Origin: a candidate division WOR-3 bacterium | Lineage (GTDB): Bacteria; SDB-A | Reading direction: 5' to 3' | Assembly: GCA_016934535.1 (NCBI GenBank) | Contig: JAFGSQ010000034.1 | Coordinates: forward strand, 1 to 46,491 | Length of the DNA: 46,491 bases | Shown here: piece after piece, positions 36,574 through 45,408 of the stretch | How the letters are laid out: the number at the start of each line of letters is the position of its first letter | Position numbering within the stretch: the first letter of the stretch is position 1 | Made by a program: the position numbers and the translations under genes | The notes under the pieces: generated by a model | What the model saw: only the letters and a program-made list of their open reading frames with translations | Told to the model about the DNA's origin: nothing | The model's database searches: none

Positions 36574-37631
36574 AAAAAGCAAAAGTATATTTAGCCGGAA
36601 TTGGCCGTTTAAATCCCGAAAAAGCCCTCAAATTGATAACCGGAAAAATCCCGAATGTCTTTAGTAAAAAAGAAGCCGTCGCCGTGAAGGTTCATTTCGG
36701 AGAAAGAGGAAACACTACTTTTCTGCCGTCGGCTTTTCTCGCTATAGTTGTTGAGTCTGTGAAAAAAAGCGCGGGCGATGTTTTTGTCACAGACACCAAC
36801 GTCCTTTACAGAAGCGAAAGAAGCAAGACGGTTCAGCATCTTAACCTGGCTTACGAGCATGGATTCTCGCACGATAAACTCGGTGCGCCGGTGATAATAG
36901 CCGACGGCTTTGACGGGGGGGACGTAGTCAGAATTAAAACGAATGGCAGGCATTTCAGCAGTTTTCCTGTGGGCGGAGCAATTCACAAAGCCGGCGGTCT
37001 GGCTGTTTTTTCGCATTTCAAAGGGCATTTACTGGCCGGAGCCGGCGGTGCCGTAAAGAATCTCGCGATGGGAGGCGCTTCCAGGGCGGGTAAGCAGATG
37101 ATGCACGCAGACGTGGTTCCGGAAAAAAGAAAAGATAAAACTTGCCTGAAGTGTTTCAAATGCGTCAAAACATGTCCGGAATCAGCCGTTTCGATTGACG
37201 ATACAGGTCCGGTGTTCGATTTGAAAAAATGCGTGGGATGCGGAGAATGTATTGCGTCTTGCCCCGAGGGAGTAATAAAAATACTTTGGAACGTCAAACC
37301 AGAAAATTTCGCCGAAAAACTTGCCGAGGGCGCAAAAGCGGTTCTTTCCGGAAAAGAGAAATCGTCCGTTTTTATAAACGGACTGCTGTCCGTCACCCCT
37401 GAGTGTGACTGCATGGCGGACGCCGGCGATCCCATGGTCGAAGACATAGGCTGGCTTCTTTCGACAGATCCGGTTGCGATTGACGCGGCGAGTTACGATC
37501 TTGTCGCAAAGAAAACCGGCAGAGATGTATTTCATGACGCTCATCCCTCGACCTGTTTTCTCAAATGTCTCGAATATGCTGAAAAAATAGGCCTCGGAAC
37601 CAAATCCTACGTTATAGAAGAATTGAAATGA
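36570..37631 (+). CDS. DUF362 protein with two 4Fe-4S ferredoxin motifs
   Basis: Cytoplasmic iron-sulfur protein of 353 residues. The N-terminal DUF362 part shows VAVKVHFGERGNTTFLPS, VTDTNVLYRS, and FSHFKGHLLAGAGGAVKNLA. A bacterial ferredoxin-type insert follows, with CLKCFKCVKTCPESAV and CVGCGECIASCPEGVI, each CxxCxxCxxxCP. The end has the DUF362 continuation VEDIGWLLSTDPVAIDAASYDL. The function is unknown; electron transfer to an unidentified partner is likely. It starts with GTG overlapping the divIC stop (GTGA) and its stop overlaps the HD gene start. Confidence 0.9.
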   Translation: MKKAKVYLAGIGRLNPEKALKLITGKIPNVFSKKEAVAVKVHFGERGNTTFLPSAFLAIVVESVKKSAGDVFVTDTNVLYRSERSKTVQHLNLAYEHGFSHDKLGAPVIIADGFDGGDVVRIKTNGRHFSSFPVGGAIHKAGGLAVFSHFKGHLLAGAGGAVKNLAMGGASRAGKQMMHADVVPEKRKDKTCLKCFKCVKTCPESAVSIDDTGPVFDLKKCVGCGECIASCPEGVIKILWNVKPENFAEKLAEGAKAVLSGKEKSSVFINGLLSVTPECDCMADAGDPMVEDIGWLLSTDPVAIDAASYDLVAKKTGRDVFHDAHPSTCFLKCLEYAEKIGLGTKSYVIEELK

Positions 37632-38917
37632 AAATTGTCAGGGACGCCGTATGGGGCGACATCGAACTCACAAAGCTCGAAACTGAAATAATTGACACCA
37701 GGCAGTTTCAGCGCCTGAGAAAAATAAAACAGTTGGGATGCGCTCATCTGGTATACCCGACGGCTCTTCATACCAGATTCGACCACAGTCTCGGATGTCT
37801 TCATTGCGCGAGCCTTATAATCGCCGGCATAGAAAAAAAAGGATTTGTTTTCAGCGACGAAGATATTTTGACCGTAAGAACCGCCGCACTGCTCCATGAT
37901 ATTACTCACATCCCTTTCGGACACACGCTGGAAGACGAAAGAAGAATATTCCCGCGGCACGACATCAGCCGGGAAAGGTGGAGTAAAATAGCGGAAGACG
38001 GAGATATAGGAAAGACTTTGAGAAGAGAGGGAATTGACAAAATTGTAAGAGATTTGCTTTTTGACGACAGCAGACATTTCCGTTCGGAAATAGTAAAGGG
38101 AGCTGTTTCGGCCGACCTTCTCGATTATCTGGCCCGCGACTCGTTTTTTTGCGGGATAAAAGTGGGATACGATCTACGCGTTTTCAGGTATTTCGGCATT
38201 GACGGCGGGAATCTCGTGATGGAACTTTTCAAAGACGGCATGTTCAGACACGACGCTTTTTCTGAAACTGTAAACCTTCTCAGATCGCGGTATTTCATGA
38301 CTGAAAGAGTTTACTATCATCATTCGAAAATAGCCTCTTCAGTCATGATATCAAAAGCCGTAGAAGAAGCCGTGTCCGCAGGTTTTGACGGGGAAAAGTT
38401 CATGACTTCGGGAGACGATGAGATTCTGATCGAAATCAGGCAAACGGATAGAAAGAATTCTGACGCATCGAGAATTCTTGATTTATACGACAGCAGGAAG
38501 CTTTACAAGAGGAGTTTTTTACATCAGACGAGGGACATAACGGACGAAAAAGCCCGGGATCTTTATTACGACACTAAATCCCTGCGGAAAAAAACGGAAA
38601 ACAAAATTGCCAAAAAGCTCAAAGTGAGACCCTCTCAAATTGCTCTTTACTGCCCTCCGCCGGACATGTACTTGAAGGAAGCGGACGTAACCGTGCTTGT
38701 GAGCAAGAATAAGCACGCAAAACTCGGCGACATTGAAAATCCGGACATAATGGCTCTAAAACACAAACACAGACTTTTGTGGAAAATATACCTTTTCATT
38801 TCCCCCGATATTGAAAACCTCGGCGACAGAGCGGGAGAAGCGTGCTCGGAAGAATTGTCTCTCAAAAATGAATTGCCGAACGAGAAGAGAGGTCAGCTGT
38901 CTTTGTGGACGAATTGA
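37628..38917 (+). CDS. HD-domain phosphohydrolase (SAMHD1/dGTPase-like)
   Basis: Predicted nucleotide hydrolase of 429 residues. It begins KIVRDAVWGDIELTKLETEI and IDTRQFQRLRKIKQLG, the start common to the SAMHD1/YdhJ group. The metal site shows HTRFDHSLGCLHCA (first His) and AALLHDITHIPFGHTLEDE (His-Asp). SADLLDYLARDSFFCGI and SRYFMTERVYYHHSK are further family marks. It is a different subgroup from the dGTPase at 15.7 kb. The start overlaps the preceding stop (ATGA). Confidence 0.88.
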   Translation: MKIVRDAVWGDIELTKLETEIIDTRQFQRLRKIKQLGCAHLVYPTALHTRFDHSLGCLHCASLIIAGIEKKGFVFSDEDILTVRTAALLHDITHIPFGHTLEDERRIFPRHDISRERWSKIAEDGDIGKTLRREGIDKIVRDLLFDDSRHFRSEIVKGAVSADLLDYLARDSFFCGIKVGYDLRVFRYFGIDGGNLVMELFKDGMFRHDAFSETVNLLRSRYFMTERVYYHHSKIASSVMISKAVEEAVSAGFDGEKFMTSGDDEILIEIRQTDRKNSDASRILDLYDSRKLYKRSFLHQTRDITDEKARDLYYDTKSLRKKTENKIAKKLKVRPSQIALYCPPPDMYLKEADVTVLVSKNKHAKLGDIENPDIMALKHKHRLLWKIYLFISPDIENLGDRAGEACSEELSLKNELPNEKRGQLSLWTN

Positions 38918-39531
38918 AATTAGATATGTACAAATGTTCTTTTGCCGGGAACAGGGAACTTTTCGTGCAAAAGCGCTTTGTCACCATAGGAGAGTACTCT
39001 TTCTACAAATCTTTGACGAGGGACGATTCGGCTCTCGAAGACAAGGATATTTCCGGAGAAAACATTTTCGACGTCAGTTTTGTAGACGCCGCCTCTTTCT
39101 GCAATTATTTGAGCGAATTGGAGGGATTCGGGAACGCGTACGATGTATCGAACAATCCGGTAAACCCGGCGATTCTGGATTCTGAAGGATACAGGCTTTT
39201 TACAGCCGGTGAATGGCTGGAACTTGTAAAAATTGAAGAGGACCTGAAAATCTCGGGTGTAAGAGACCTGAAAGGTCTGCACTGGCAGTTGACTGAAACC
39301 GAAAGATCTTTGCCTTACCGTCCGGACGGATCGGGCGACGTGGAACATCCTGAATTCACCTGGTCTTACAGGGTAGTCGTAGGCGGTTCCTGCGACTCGT
39401 CTGAAAAACTGATGTCAGGCGATCCGGTCGCACTTTTGCTTGGGTACGATGGCAATTACAAGACGTGCTTCAGAGTGGTGAGAGGAAACGCTGAGCAGAA
39501 CGCGGCGATGAGGCGATTTACCGCGAACTGA
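38905..39531 (+). CDS. Formylglycine-generating-enzyme-like (SUMF1 fold) protein, degenerate
   Basis: Protein of 208 residues with the outline of the FGE-sulfatase/SUMF1 fold: VQKRFVTIGEYSFYK, VSFVDAASFCNYLSELEG, YRLFTAGEWLELVK, HWQLTETER, then VVVGGSCDSSEKLMSG and KTCFRVVRG. In the family these are the VTNxxY, DAxxYCxWL, RLPTEAEWE, GSW and GFR positions. The usual calcium and copper/catalytic residues are not clearly preserved, so a structural or binding role is more likely than sulfatase maturation. The GTG start overlaps the HD gene end by 13 bases; an ATG at 38926 is the alternative. Confidence 0.72.
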   Translation: MDELKLDMYKCSFAGNRELFVQKRFVTIGEYSFYKSLTRDDSALEDKDISGENIFDVSFVDAASFCNYLSELEGFGNAYDVSNNPVNPAILDSEGYRLFTAGEWLELVKIEEDLKISGVRDLKGLHWQLTETERSLPYRPDGSGDVEHPEFTWSYRVVVGGSCDSSEKLMSGDPVALLLGYDGNYKTCFRVVRGNAEQNAAMRRFTAN

Positions 39532-39543
39532 CAGAGTTCGGGA

Positions 39544-42500
39544 TCATTTTACCCTGCTTTTCATTTTGACGCCCGTTTGCTTTTCCCAAGCCGAAGGATC
39601 TTGAAAATACAGGCTGAACAGTTTTTCCTCGGAGGGGTTTTTCGGCATTCCGTCGCCTGACGCGTGGCAGTCTTTGTATTTTTTCCCGCTTCCGCATGGA
39701 CAGGTGTCGTTTCTTCCCGGACGTTTGAATTTCAGGACGACTGTTTGAGGTTTTGCCTGGGCTTGAGGGCGCCTTTGTGCGCCTCCGGTCGCCTGAGGTT
39801 CTGCCGAAAAGTCTTTTTTTACTGTTTGGATGGCTTGAGGGCTTTTTCTCTCTTTGGGCTGGATTCTCGGATTGTAAAGTCTTCTTACTATTTCTCTGTC
39901 AATTTCGAATATCATTTCGCTGAAAAGGGTCTGGGCTTCAATTGTGTATTCGATGAGAGGGTCTCTCTGAGCATATCCGCGAAGTCCTATGCCTTCTCTT
40001 AGCGCCTCCATCTCGTAGAGGTGGTTTCTCCAGTATTCATCAATAATCATCAGGCTTATAAAACGTTCTATCTCCCGCATCCTGTCTTCGGTGACAGTTT
40101 TTTCGAGATACTGGTATGTCTTTTCAGCGGAGTCTATGAGCTCTTCGAGAACATTTTCGGGATCGGATTCCCTGGTGAAATGTTTTATCTGAACCGGACC
40201 GAAGTGCCTCGCTGTTTCAACCCTGAATCCGTCGTAATCCCACGAAAGAGAATCTCCGATGAGAAAAGTTTCAGCCAGATAAGCTGCCACCTTGTTTCTT
40301 TTATCCCTGATAAAGCCTTTGAGATCCCACCCTTCGAGGACTATATTTCTCATCTCGTAAATAGTGTTTCTCTGTTCGTTGAGAACATCGTCGTATTTCA
40401 GAACTCTTTGTCTTATGTCGAAATGAAAAGTTTCTACTTTTTTCTGGGCGTTCTCGACCGTTCTGTTAACGAAAGGGTGTTCGATTACTTCGCCTTCTTT
40501 GGCGCCCCAGCGGTCCATTATTCTCGCGATTTTATCGGAGCCGAAAAGTCTCATGAGGTCGTCTTCGAGAGAAAGATAGAATCTCGAAGAACCTGGATCT
40601 CCCTGTCTTCCCGACCTGCCTCTGAGCTGTCTGTCTATACGCCTTGATTCGTGCCTCGATGTTCCGACTATGTGAAGGCCGCACGGCATGTCGTCAGTGC
40701 ATTTTTTCTGACCTTTTGATTTTTCGCATTTGTCGGAACCCCTGTGGTGAATCAGGCATCCTTTTTGACTCAGTAAAACGCCTTCGCCAAGTTTTATGTC
40801 GGTACCCCTTCCGGCCATATTCGTCGCTATGGTGACTTTTCCCTTTTGTCCGGCGTAAGCGACTATCTCAGCCTCCCTCTGGTGCTGTTTCGCGTTCAGG
40901 ACTTCGTGGTTTATTCCGACGCGCTTGAGCATTCTCGACAGGGTCTCCGAGGTCTCGACGGAAGTCGTACCGACCAATATGGGTCTGCCTGCTTCATGAA
41001 CCCTTTGGATTTCGCCTAAAACGGCGTTGAATTTTTCACTGCGGGTTTTGTAAATTTTATCGTTGTAATCAATTCTCCGTATCGGTTCGTTAGTCGGGAT
41101 GACCACGACGTCCAGACCGTATATCTTGTGGAATTCTCTCGATTCCGTTTCAGCCGTGCCGGTCATTCCCGAGAGTTTTGTGTACATTCTGAAATAATTC
41201 TGTATCGTGATGGTCGCTATCACCTGCGTTTCCGATTCAACCGGAACTTTCTCTTTTGCCTGTAAGGCCTGGTGCAGGCCGTCGGAATACCTTCTGCCCG
41301 GGAGTACCCTGCCCGTGAATTCATCCACTATCATGACTTTTTTATCTACGACCACGTATTCGTCGTCCTTGTTGAAGAGAGAGTAAGCTTTGAGGAGCTG
41401 ATTTACAGCGTGGATTTTTTCGCTTTTTTCGGCGTAATCTCTGTGAATTTCGTCTTCGCGTTTTACTTTTTCTTCAAGAGCGATGGATCCGTCAGACTGA
41501 ATGTTTTTCAGTTTGACGCTGATGTCGGGAAGAGTGAAAAAATCAGGATCGTTAGGGGAAATCGCTTTTCTTCCTTTTTCCGATATGTTTATTGTCTGTC
41601 CTTTTTCATCCAAAGTGTAATAGAGTTCCTCGAGAAGAGAGGGCATTTTTTTCGACTTGCTCATCCCGTCTTCGGCCATGATTTTTTTCTCGGTTTCGTC
41701 TATAAGCGATGTTATTCCGGTTTTCTGTTGAAGTTTTATGAGTCTTTTGAATTTTGGATTGCCGTTCTTGGCGATGAGAAGTTTAACGCCGGCTTGCTCC
41801 CTGTTTTCCTGTTCGAGAAAACTTTCTCCCTCCGATATGAGCTGATTGAGCAGATTGTTCTGAAGCCGGACTATCCTCTCAACGGAAGGGTTCAGGTCCT
41901 GATAAAGCGTTTCTTTTTTATCCGTTTCTACAAGACCGGATATGATGAGAGGAGTTCTCGCCTCGTCTATGAGGACCGAGTCTACTTCGTCAACTATGCA
42001 GTAATAATGGCCTCTTTGCACTCTGTTGTCGGGGTGAATTGCTATGTTGTCCCTGAGATAGTCGAAACCGAATTCATTGTTTGTTCCGTATGTTATGTCG
42101 GCGGAGTATTGTATTTTTCTTTCTTCGAAAGTCATGTTTCCCTGAATGCATCCGACAGTCATGCCGAGTTCAGTGTAAATGTTTCCCATCCATTCACTGT
42201 CCCTTTTGGCAAGGTAGTCGTTGACGGTGACAAGGTGAACTCCATGGCCAGGTATGGAGTTGAGATAGACCGGCATAGTGGCGACAAGGGTTTTACCTTC
42301 TCCTGTGGCCATCTCCGAAATTTTTCCCTGGTGGAGGACCGTCGCGCCTATAAGCTGAACGTTGTATGGAATCATTTCCCACTGAGTTTTGTGCCCCATG
42401 ACCGTTATTTCGCGCCCGTTTAGTCTCCTGCAGGCTTCTTTAACCATGGCAAAAGCCGTCGGCATGATCTCGTCGAGATATTTCATTTCTATCTCGAACC

Positions 42501-42780
42501 TTTGTTTTTCGAGCCGTTTGAGATCTTCTTTGAGTTCGGCGCGTTCCTGCGTGTCCTGAGAAGCCCTGATTTTCTGCTTTATATTGTCAACCGCCTGGGT
42601 CGAAGCCCCGGTTTGTCTTTGTATTTCAGCCCTGAATTCCCGGGTCATGGAAGGCAGGTCGCTTTTTTCGAGATTATCGTATATTTCGTTGATCTTTGCG
42701 ACGACGTGGGATATCTTCGCCACTTCTCTTTCGTTTTTTGTCTTTATAAGTTTTCTCAAGAATTTGAAAGGCAATTTCAT
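39544..42780 (-). CDS. secA: Preprotein translocase ATPase SecA, long form
   Basis: Motor that drives proteins through SecYEG. At 1078 residues it is longer than the enteric form. Seen in order: Walker A MATGEGKTLVAT, LVTVNDYLAKRDSEWMG, YGTNNEFGFDYLRDN, the DEAD-type DEVDSVLIDEARTPLIISG, a charged insertion of about 130 residues, VDEFTGRVLPGRRYSDGLHQ, GMTGTAETE, GTTSVETSE, NMAGRGTDIKLGEGV, a Cys/His insertion, and RQLRGRSGRQGDPGSSRFYL. The C terminus has the zinc motif TCPCGSGKKYKDCH followed by 40 more residues, an unusual tail. The start overlaps the E2-like gene stop. Confidence 0.97.
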   Translation of the reverse strand: MKLPFKFLRKLIKTKNEREVAKISHVVAKINEIYDNLEKSDLPSMTREFRAEIQRQTGASTQAVDNIKQKIRASQDTQERAELKEDLKRLEKQRFEIEMKYLDEIMPTAFAMVKEACRRLNGREITVMGHKTQWEMIPYNVQLIGATVLHQGKISEMATGEGKTLVATMPVYLNSIPGHGVHLVTVNDYLAKRDSEWMGNIYTELGMTVGCIQGNMTFEERKIQYSADITYGTNNEFGFDYLRDNIAIHPDNRVQRGHYYCIVDEVDSVLIDEARTPLIISGLVETDKKETLYQDLNPSVERIVRLQNNLLNQLISEGESFLEQENREQAGVKLLIAKNGNPKFKRLIKLQQKTGITSLIDETEKKIMAEDGMSKSKKMPSLLEELYYTLDEKGQTINISEKGRKAISPNDPDFFTLPDISVKLKNIQSDGSIALEEKVKREDEIHRDYAEKSEKIHAVNQLLKAYSLFNKDDEYVVVDKKVMIVDEFTGRVLPGRRYSDGLHQALQAKEKVPVESETQVIATITIQNYFRMYTKLSGMTGTAETESREFHKIYGLDVVVIPTNEPIRRIDYNDKIYKTRSEKFNAVLGEIQRVHEAGRPILVGTTSVETSETLSRMLKRVGINHEVLNAKQHQREAEIVAYAGQKGKVTIATNMAGRGTDIKLGEGVLLSQKGCLIHHRGSDKCEKSKGQKKCTDDMPCGLHIVGTSRHESRRIDRQLRGRSGRQGDPGSSRFYLSLEDDLMRLFGSDKIARIMDRWGAKEGEVIEHPFVNRTVENAQKKVETFHFDIRQRVLKYDDVLNEQRNTIYEMRNIVLEGWDLKGFIRDKRNKVAAYLAETFLIGDSLSWDYDGFRVETARHFGPVQIKHFTRESDPENVLEELIDSAEKTYQYLEKTVTEDRMREIERFISLMIIDEYWRNHLYEMEALREGIGLRGYAQRDPLIEYTIEAQTLFSEMIFEIDREIVRRLYNPRIQPKERKSPQAIQTVKKDFSAEPQATGGAQRRPQAQAKPQTVVLKFKRPGRNDTCPCGSGKKYKDCHASGDGMPKNPSEEKLFSLYFQDPSAWEKQTGVKMKSRVK

Positions 42781-43415
42781 TCGATCTCTCCGTTTATTTC
42801 CGGAAACTCCGCTTCCTGAATCCTGTTGCCAACGGTTTGGAGGAGTTTGCCGAGCTGTTTAAAGTCGAGGCAAGATGGTGCCGAAAGAGTAATCCAGCTC
42901 CACCAGCGTCGCGTCTCTTTTTCGCCGTCAAAATCAACCCAAAGAGGCGTCGCTGTACCGACACCGAAACAGAGAGAAGAATACCCTCCGACCGGAGCTA
43001 TGTCAACTCCGGCTCTGCCGGGGAATGATATCTGGACCGTGCCGAATTTGAGAGCGGCTTTTGAGGGATTGATTATCAAGCCTATCTTGTCCAGAAGAGA
43101 AGCCTTGTTTTCCGTTTTAGCGGTTTCTTCGTACCATTGGTAAAGAGAAAATATCCCGGTGTTTTCAAAATCCCTGATAACTCCTTTGTCCTCGACTGCG
43201 ATTACGGGAACAGGCACATTCCTGAATACGAGACAGTGAGTTCCCAGGAGCTCGGGAAAATTCTTGACAGATAGGGCGACGGACCTGATTATCAGGACCG
43301 ACAGAGGAACGACTATGTCTTTTTCCAGGGCAATTTCTTTTTTGAGAGAAATCAGTCCGGAAACGTCGACAAACTTCGCTAAAAAAATTTTCTTGCAAGG
43401 AAACATAATAATCAT
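42777..43415 (-). CDS. E2-acyltransferase-like core protein lacking the catalytic His
   Basis: Tentative. The 212-residue protein resembles the catalytic core of 2-oxoacid dehydrogenase E2: VDVSGLISLKKEIALEKDIV, LSVLIIRSVALSVKNFPELL, VPVPVIAVEDKGVIRD, FGTVQISFPGRAGVDIAPVG, then WWSWITLSAPSCLDFKQLGKLL. In true E2 the last segment carries DHRxxDG; here it reads APSCLDF, so the catalytic histidine is gone. There is no lipoyl or E3-binding domain and no E1/E3 gene nearby. The ATGA overlap with secA shows coupled translation. A structural or regulatory role is possible. An alternative start is the ATG at 43406. Confidence 0.5.
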   Translation of the reverse strand: MIIMFPCKKIFLAKFVDVSGLISLKKEIALEKDIVVPLSVLIIRSVALSVKNFPELLGTHCLVFRNVPVPVIAVEDKGVIRDFENTGIFSLYQWYEETAKTENKASLLDKIGLIINPSKAALKFGTVQISFPGRAGVDIAPVGGYSSLCFGVGTATPLWVDFDGEKETRRWWSWITLSAPSCLDFKQLGKLLQTVGNRIQEAEFPEINGEIE

Positions 43416-43531
43416 TATATTCTAATTTTTTTGAGCCGATATAAAAAGCGTTTTTTTTGAATAGTCACCGAAGAAAAACCTTGCGTTTGACTCGAAACAT
43501 TGAAAATCATTAAATACAAAAGGAGCTGAAA

Positions 43532-43750
43532 ATGGACGTTATTGAAAAAAACTCGCTGGAACAGATACAAATCGAGATGAAGGAATACAAAAAGAAGAAG
43601 TATCTCGACATAAGAACTTATTACCAGTCCGACGGTGAATGGAAACCTTCCAAGAAAGGCGTAACAATACATCCTGAAAATCTCGACAAGCTTCTTGAGA
43701 TAATCACGGGAATAAAAGAAGAGTACGACAAAGAAGCCATGGCTGAATAA
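43532..43750 (+). CDS. PC4-like single-stranded nucleic-acid binding protein
   Basis: Small 72-residue protein with the PC4/YdbC coactivator fold: IQIEMKEYKKKKYLDIRTYY, then GEWKPSKKGVTIHPENLDKL, which fit its beta-sheet plus helix. Bacterial members bind single-stranded DNA or RNA, and a role in transcription or replication is likely but not shown. It is a lone gene with AAAAGGAGCTG before the ATG, divergent from the E2-like/secA pair and convergent with the M48 gene. It ends in a 20-base palindrome. Confidence 0.82.
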   Translation: MDVIEKNSLEQIQIEMKEYKKKKYLDIRTYYQSDGEWKPSKKGVTIHPENLDKLLEIITGIKEEYDKEAMAE

Positions 43751-43761
43751 TATTATTCAGC
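43742..43761. repeat. Perfect 20-base palindrome at a convergent gene junction
   Basis: GCTGAATAAT followed by ATTATTCAGC. It contains the stop codons of both the PC4-like gene and the M48 gene. There is no loop and no T run, so it is not a standard terminator; part may be imposed by both genes ending there. Confidence 0.55.
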
Positions 43762-44998
43762 TGTCTTGAAGTGCTCTCAGCCTGCTTATCACTGGTGGAT
43801 GAGAGTAATTGATAAGGACATCGAAAGGGTGAGGATTGAGATCGCCGAAGCTCGTGACGTAGATCTTTTTGAGGGCTTCGGCGAAATCTTTTTTGTTTTC
43901 CGTTGTTGTGACTGCGTATCTGTCGGCCTCGAATTCGAACTTTCTTGACAGAAAATTTCCCGCAATATTGAAAATAAATGATACAGGCTGGTATAGCACG
44001 GCGAAAGACGCCATTCCCGCGTAAATCGAAAATGTTTCAATTTTGAAAGCTTTTGTCAGCGCGGAGTTTTTTACGAAAACAGACAGAAGGAACAGCATCA
44101 GTCCGCTTGCGAGAATTGTCACGGCAATTGTTTTGTAGACGTGCTTTTTTCTGAAATGCCCCGCCTCGTGCGCTAAAACTCCTACGGTTTCGTTTGGCGT
44201 GAGTTTTTCTATAAGAGTGTCGAACAACACTATCCTTATTGATTTGCCTATGCCCGTGAAATACGCGTTCGGTTTTGTAGTCCTCCTTGAGCCGTCCATT
44301 TGAAATATGCCTTTTATTTTAAAATTTTCATTTTTAGCGTAATCGGTTATCTTGTCCTTAAGCTCCCCGTCGTTTATAGGTCGGAATTTGTTGAAAAGAG
44401 GCATGATCAGCACCGGAGCCACTTCAGCCATAATCACCTGAAAGACAGACAGTGCAGACCAGGCCAACACCCAGGCGAAACTGCCGAAACTCAGAAAAAA
44501 CCATATCAGCATGGCGGAAACAGGTGCACCTATTAATACTGTGAGAGAAAGACCTTTTATAATGTCGAGAAAAAAGGTTTTGTGAGTGGTTCGGTTGAAG
44601 CCGAATTCGTTTTCTATCCTGAATTTTGAATAATACGAAAACGGCAGGTTTATGGCCGACGAAAGAAAAAACAGTGTGAAAAAGAATACGACGCCGGTGA
44701 AAATTTCGTTTAATCCGAAGCTTCTGGCGAAAATGTCAATGTAATTGAATCCTCCTGATATCAGGAATACGAGGAACACAATCGTGGAAACTGTATTTTC
44801 AAAAATTGAAAATACAGAGTTTTTCCTGTTGTATCGGATGTATTTTTGATGAGACTCTTCGTCGAAAAAACCCTGAAACAGATCCGGAACGGGCTCTTTT
44901 GACTTACGAATTCTCAGCAGGTCTACGATAAGCTCAATCAAGTAAGACAGCAGGATTATAAAAATAAAGGCTGAAAGAAACAACGAAACAGCGTTCAT
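43757..44998 (-). CDS. M48-family integral membrane metallopeptidase, Ste24-like
   Basis: Zinc endopeptidase of 413 residues resembling CAAX protease 1. The N-terminal helices include LFLSAFIFIILLSYLIELIV, and the central part has FSYYSKFRIENEFGFN with the family's FxxExxFGFN-type motif. The zinc site is VLAHEAGHFRKKH (HExxH), with the third ligand in FEFEADRYA. PNAYFTGIG and IVLFDTLIEKL are also typical. Bacteria do not prenylate proteins in the yeast manner, so a membrane quality-control role is more likely. It may share a transcript with a 23-codon frame upstream. Confidence 0.92.
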   Translation of the reverse strand: MNAVSLFLSAFIFIILLSYLIELIVDLLRIRKSKEPVPDLFQGFFDEESHQKYIRYNRKNSVFSIFENTVSTIVFLVFLISGGFNYIDIFARSFGLNEIFTGVVFFFTLFFLSSAINLPFSYYSKFRIENEFGFNRTTHKTFFLDIIKGLSLTVLIGAPVSAMLIWFFLSFGSFAWVLAWSALSVFQVIMAEVAPVLIMPLFNKFRPINDGELKDKITDYAKNENFKIKGIFQMDGSRRTTKPNAYFTGIGKSIRIVLFDTLIEKLTPNETVGVLAHEAGHFRKKHVYKTIAVTILASGLMLFLLSVFVKNSALTKAFKIETFSIYAGMASFAVLYQPVSFIFNIAGNFLSRKFEFEADRYAVTTTENKKDFAEALKKIYVTSFGDLNPHPFDVLINYSHPPVISRLRALQDS

Positions 44999-45067
44999 AA
45001 AACTATCCTGACTGCCCTTGACCCAGGCGAAACACCGTGTATTAATTCGTGGACTGTGACGAAAAAC

Positions 45068-45139
45068 CTATTTGAATATGCAATATAAAACATAAGTGAT
45101 TATTATAATTATCAAATCAAATAAATGCAAAAATTCCAT
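45068..45139 (-). CDS. Possible 23-residue single-helix membrane peptide
   Basis: The frame reads MEFLHLFDLIIIIITYVLYC and three more residues: an almost pure hydrophobic helix with a lysine at the end. GGGGAG stands four bases before the ATG. Size and shape recall small membrane subunits such as KdpF or CydX, but no partner gene of those kinds is nearby; the M48 protease follows 69 bases downstream on the same strand. It is short and AT-rich, so chance is a real alternative. Confidence 0.35.
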   Translation of the reverse strand: MEFLHLFDLIIIIITYVLYCIFK

Positions 45140-45402
45140 ACTGCTCCCCTTTTATGAAATTCGAAGAAAATGTATAAGTATTTGACTTGAGGCGGAAGAT
45201 AAATTTCTTTTTAAAATATCAGGAAAATAATCAGAAAAATAATCGAAAATTACAAGGAACAATTAATGCTGTAAAGATACAGTAGAAATACGATTAGATC
45301 CTATGTTTCAAAGAGTTGTGTTACCAGCCAAGTTGTCGTACAATGTTATTGGCCGTGCCGAATCGTAAGCGACCGATGCGCGGACATTAGGCTCATGGCC
45401 CC

Positions 45403-45408
45403 AGGAGG
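45403..45408 (+). promoter_or_regulatory. Ribosome binding site for the truncated PAS sensor
   Basis: AGGAGG seven bases before a GTG at 45416. A nearer ATG at 45409 is in a different frame that stops after 22 codons, so the GTG is the start. Confidence 0.65.

Noticed and set aside
40021-40647. 208-codon frame opposite the 3' half of secA
   Set aside because: Same reason: antisense to conserved SecA motifs, no start signal.
41272-42423. Long open frame (383 codons) on the strand opposite secA
   Set aside because: It lies wholly inside a certain secA gene, its product is Phe/Val/Tyr-rich like an antisense reading, and it has no ribosome site.
43487-43516. TTGACT / TAAATA pair before the PC4-like gene
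   Set aside because: The implied start would remove the ribosome binding site, so I do not claim it as the promoter.
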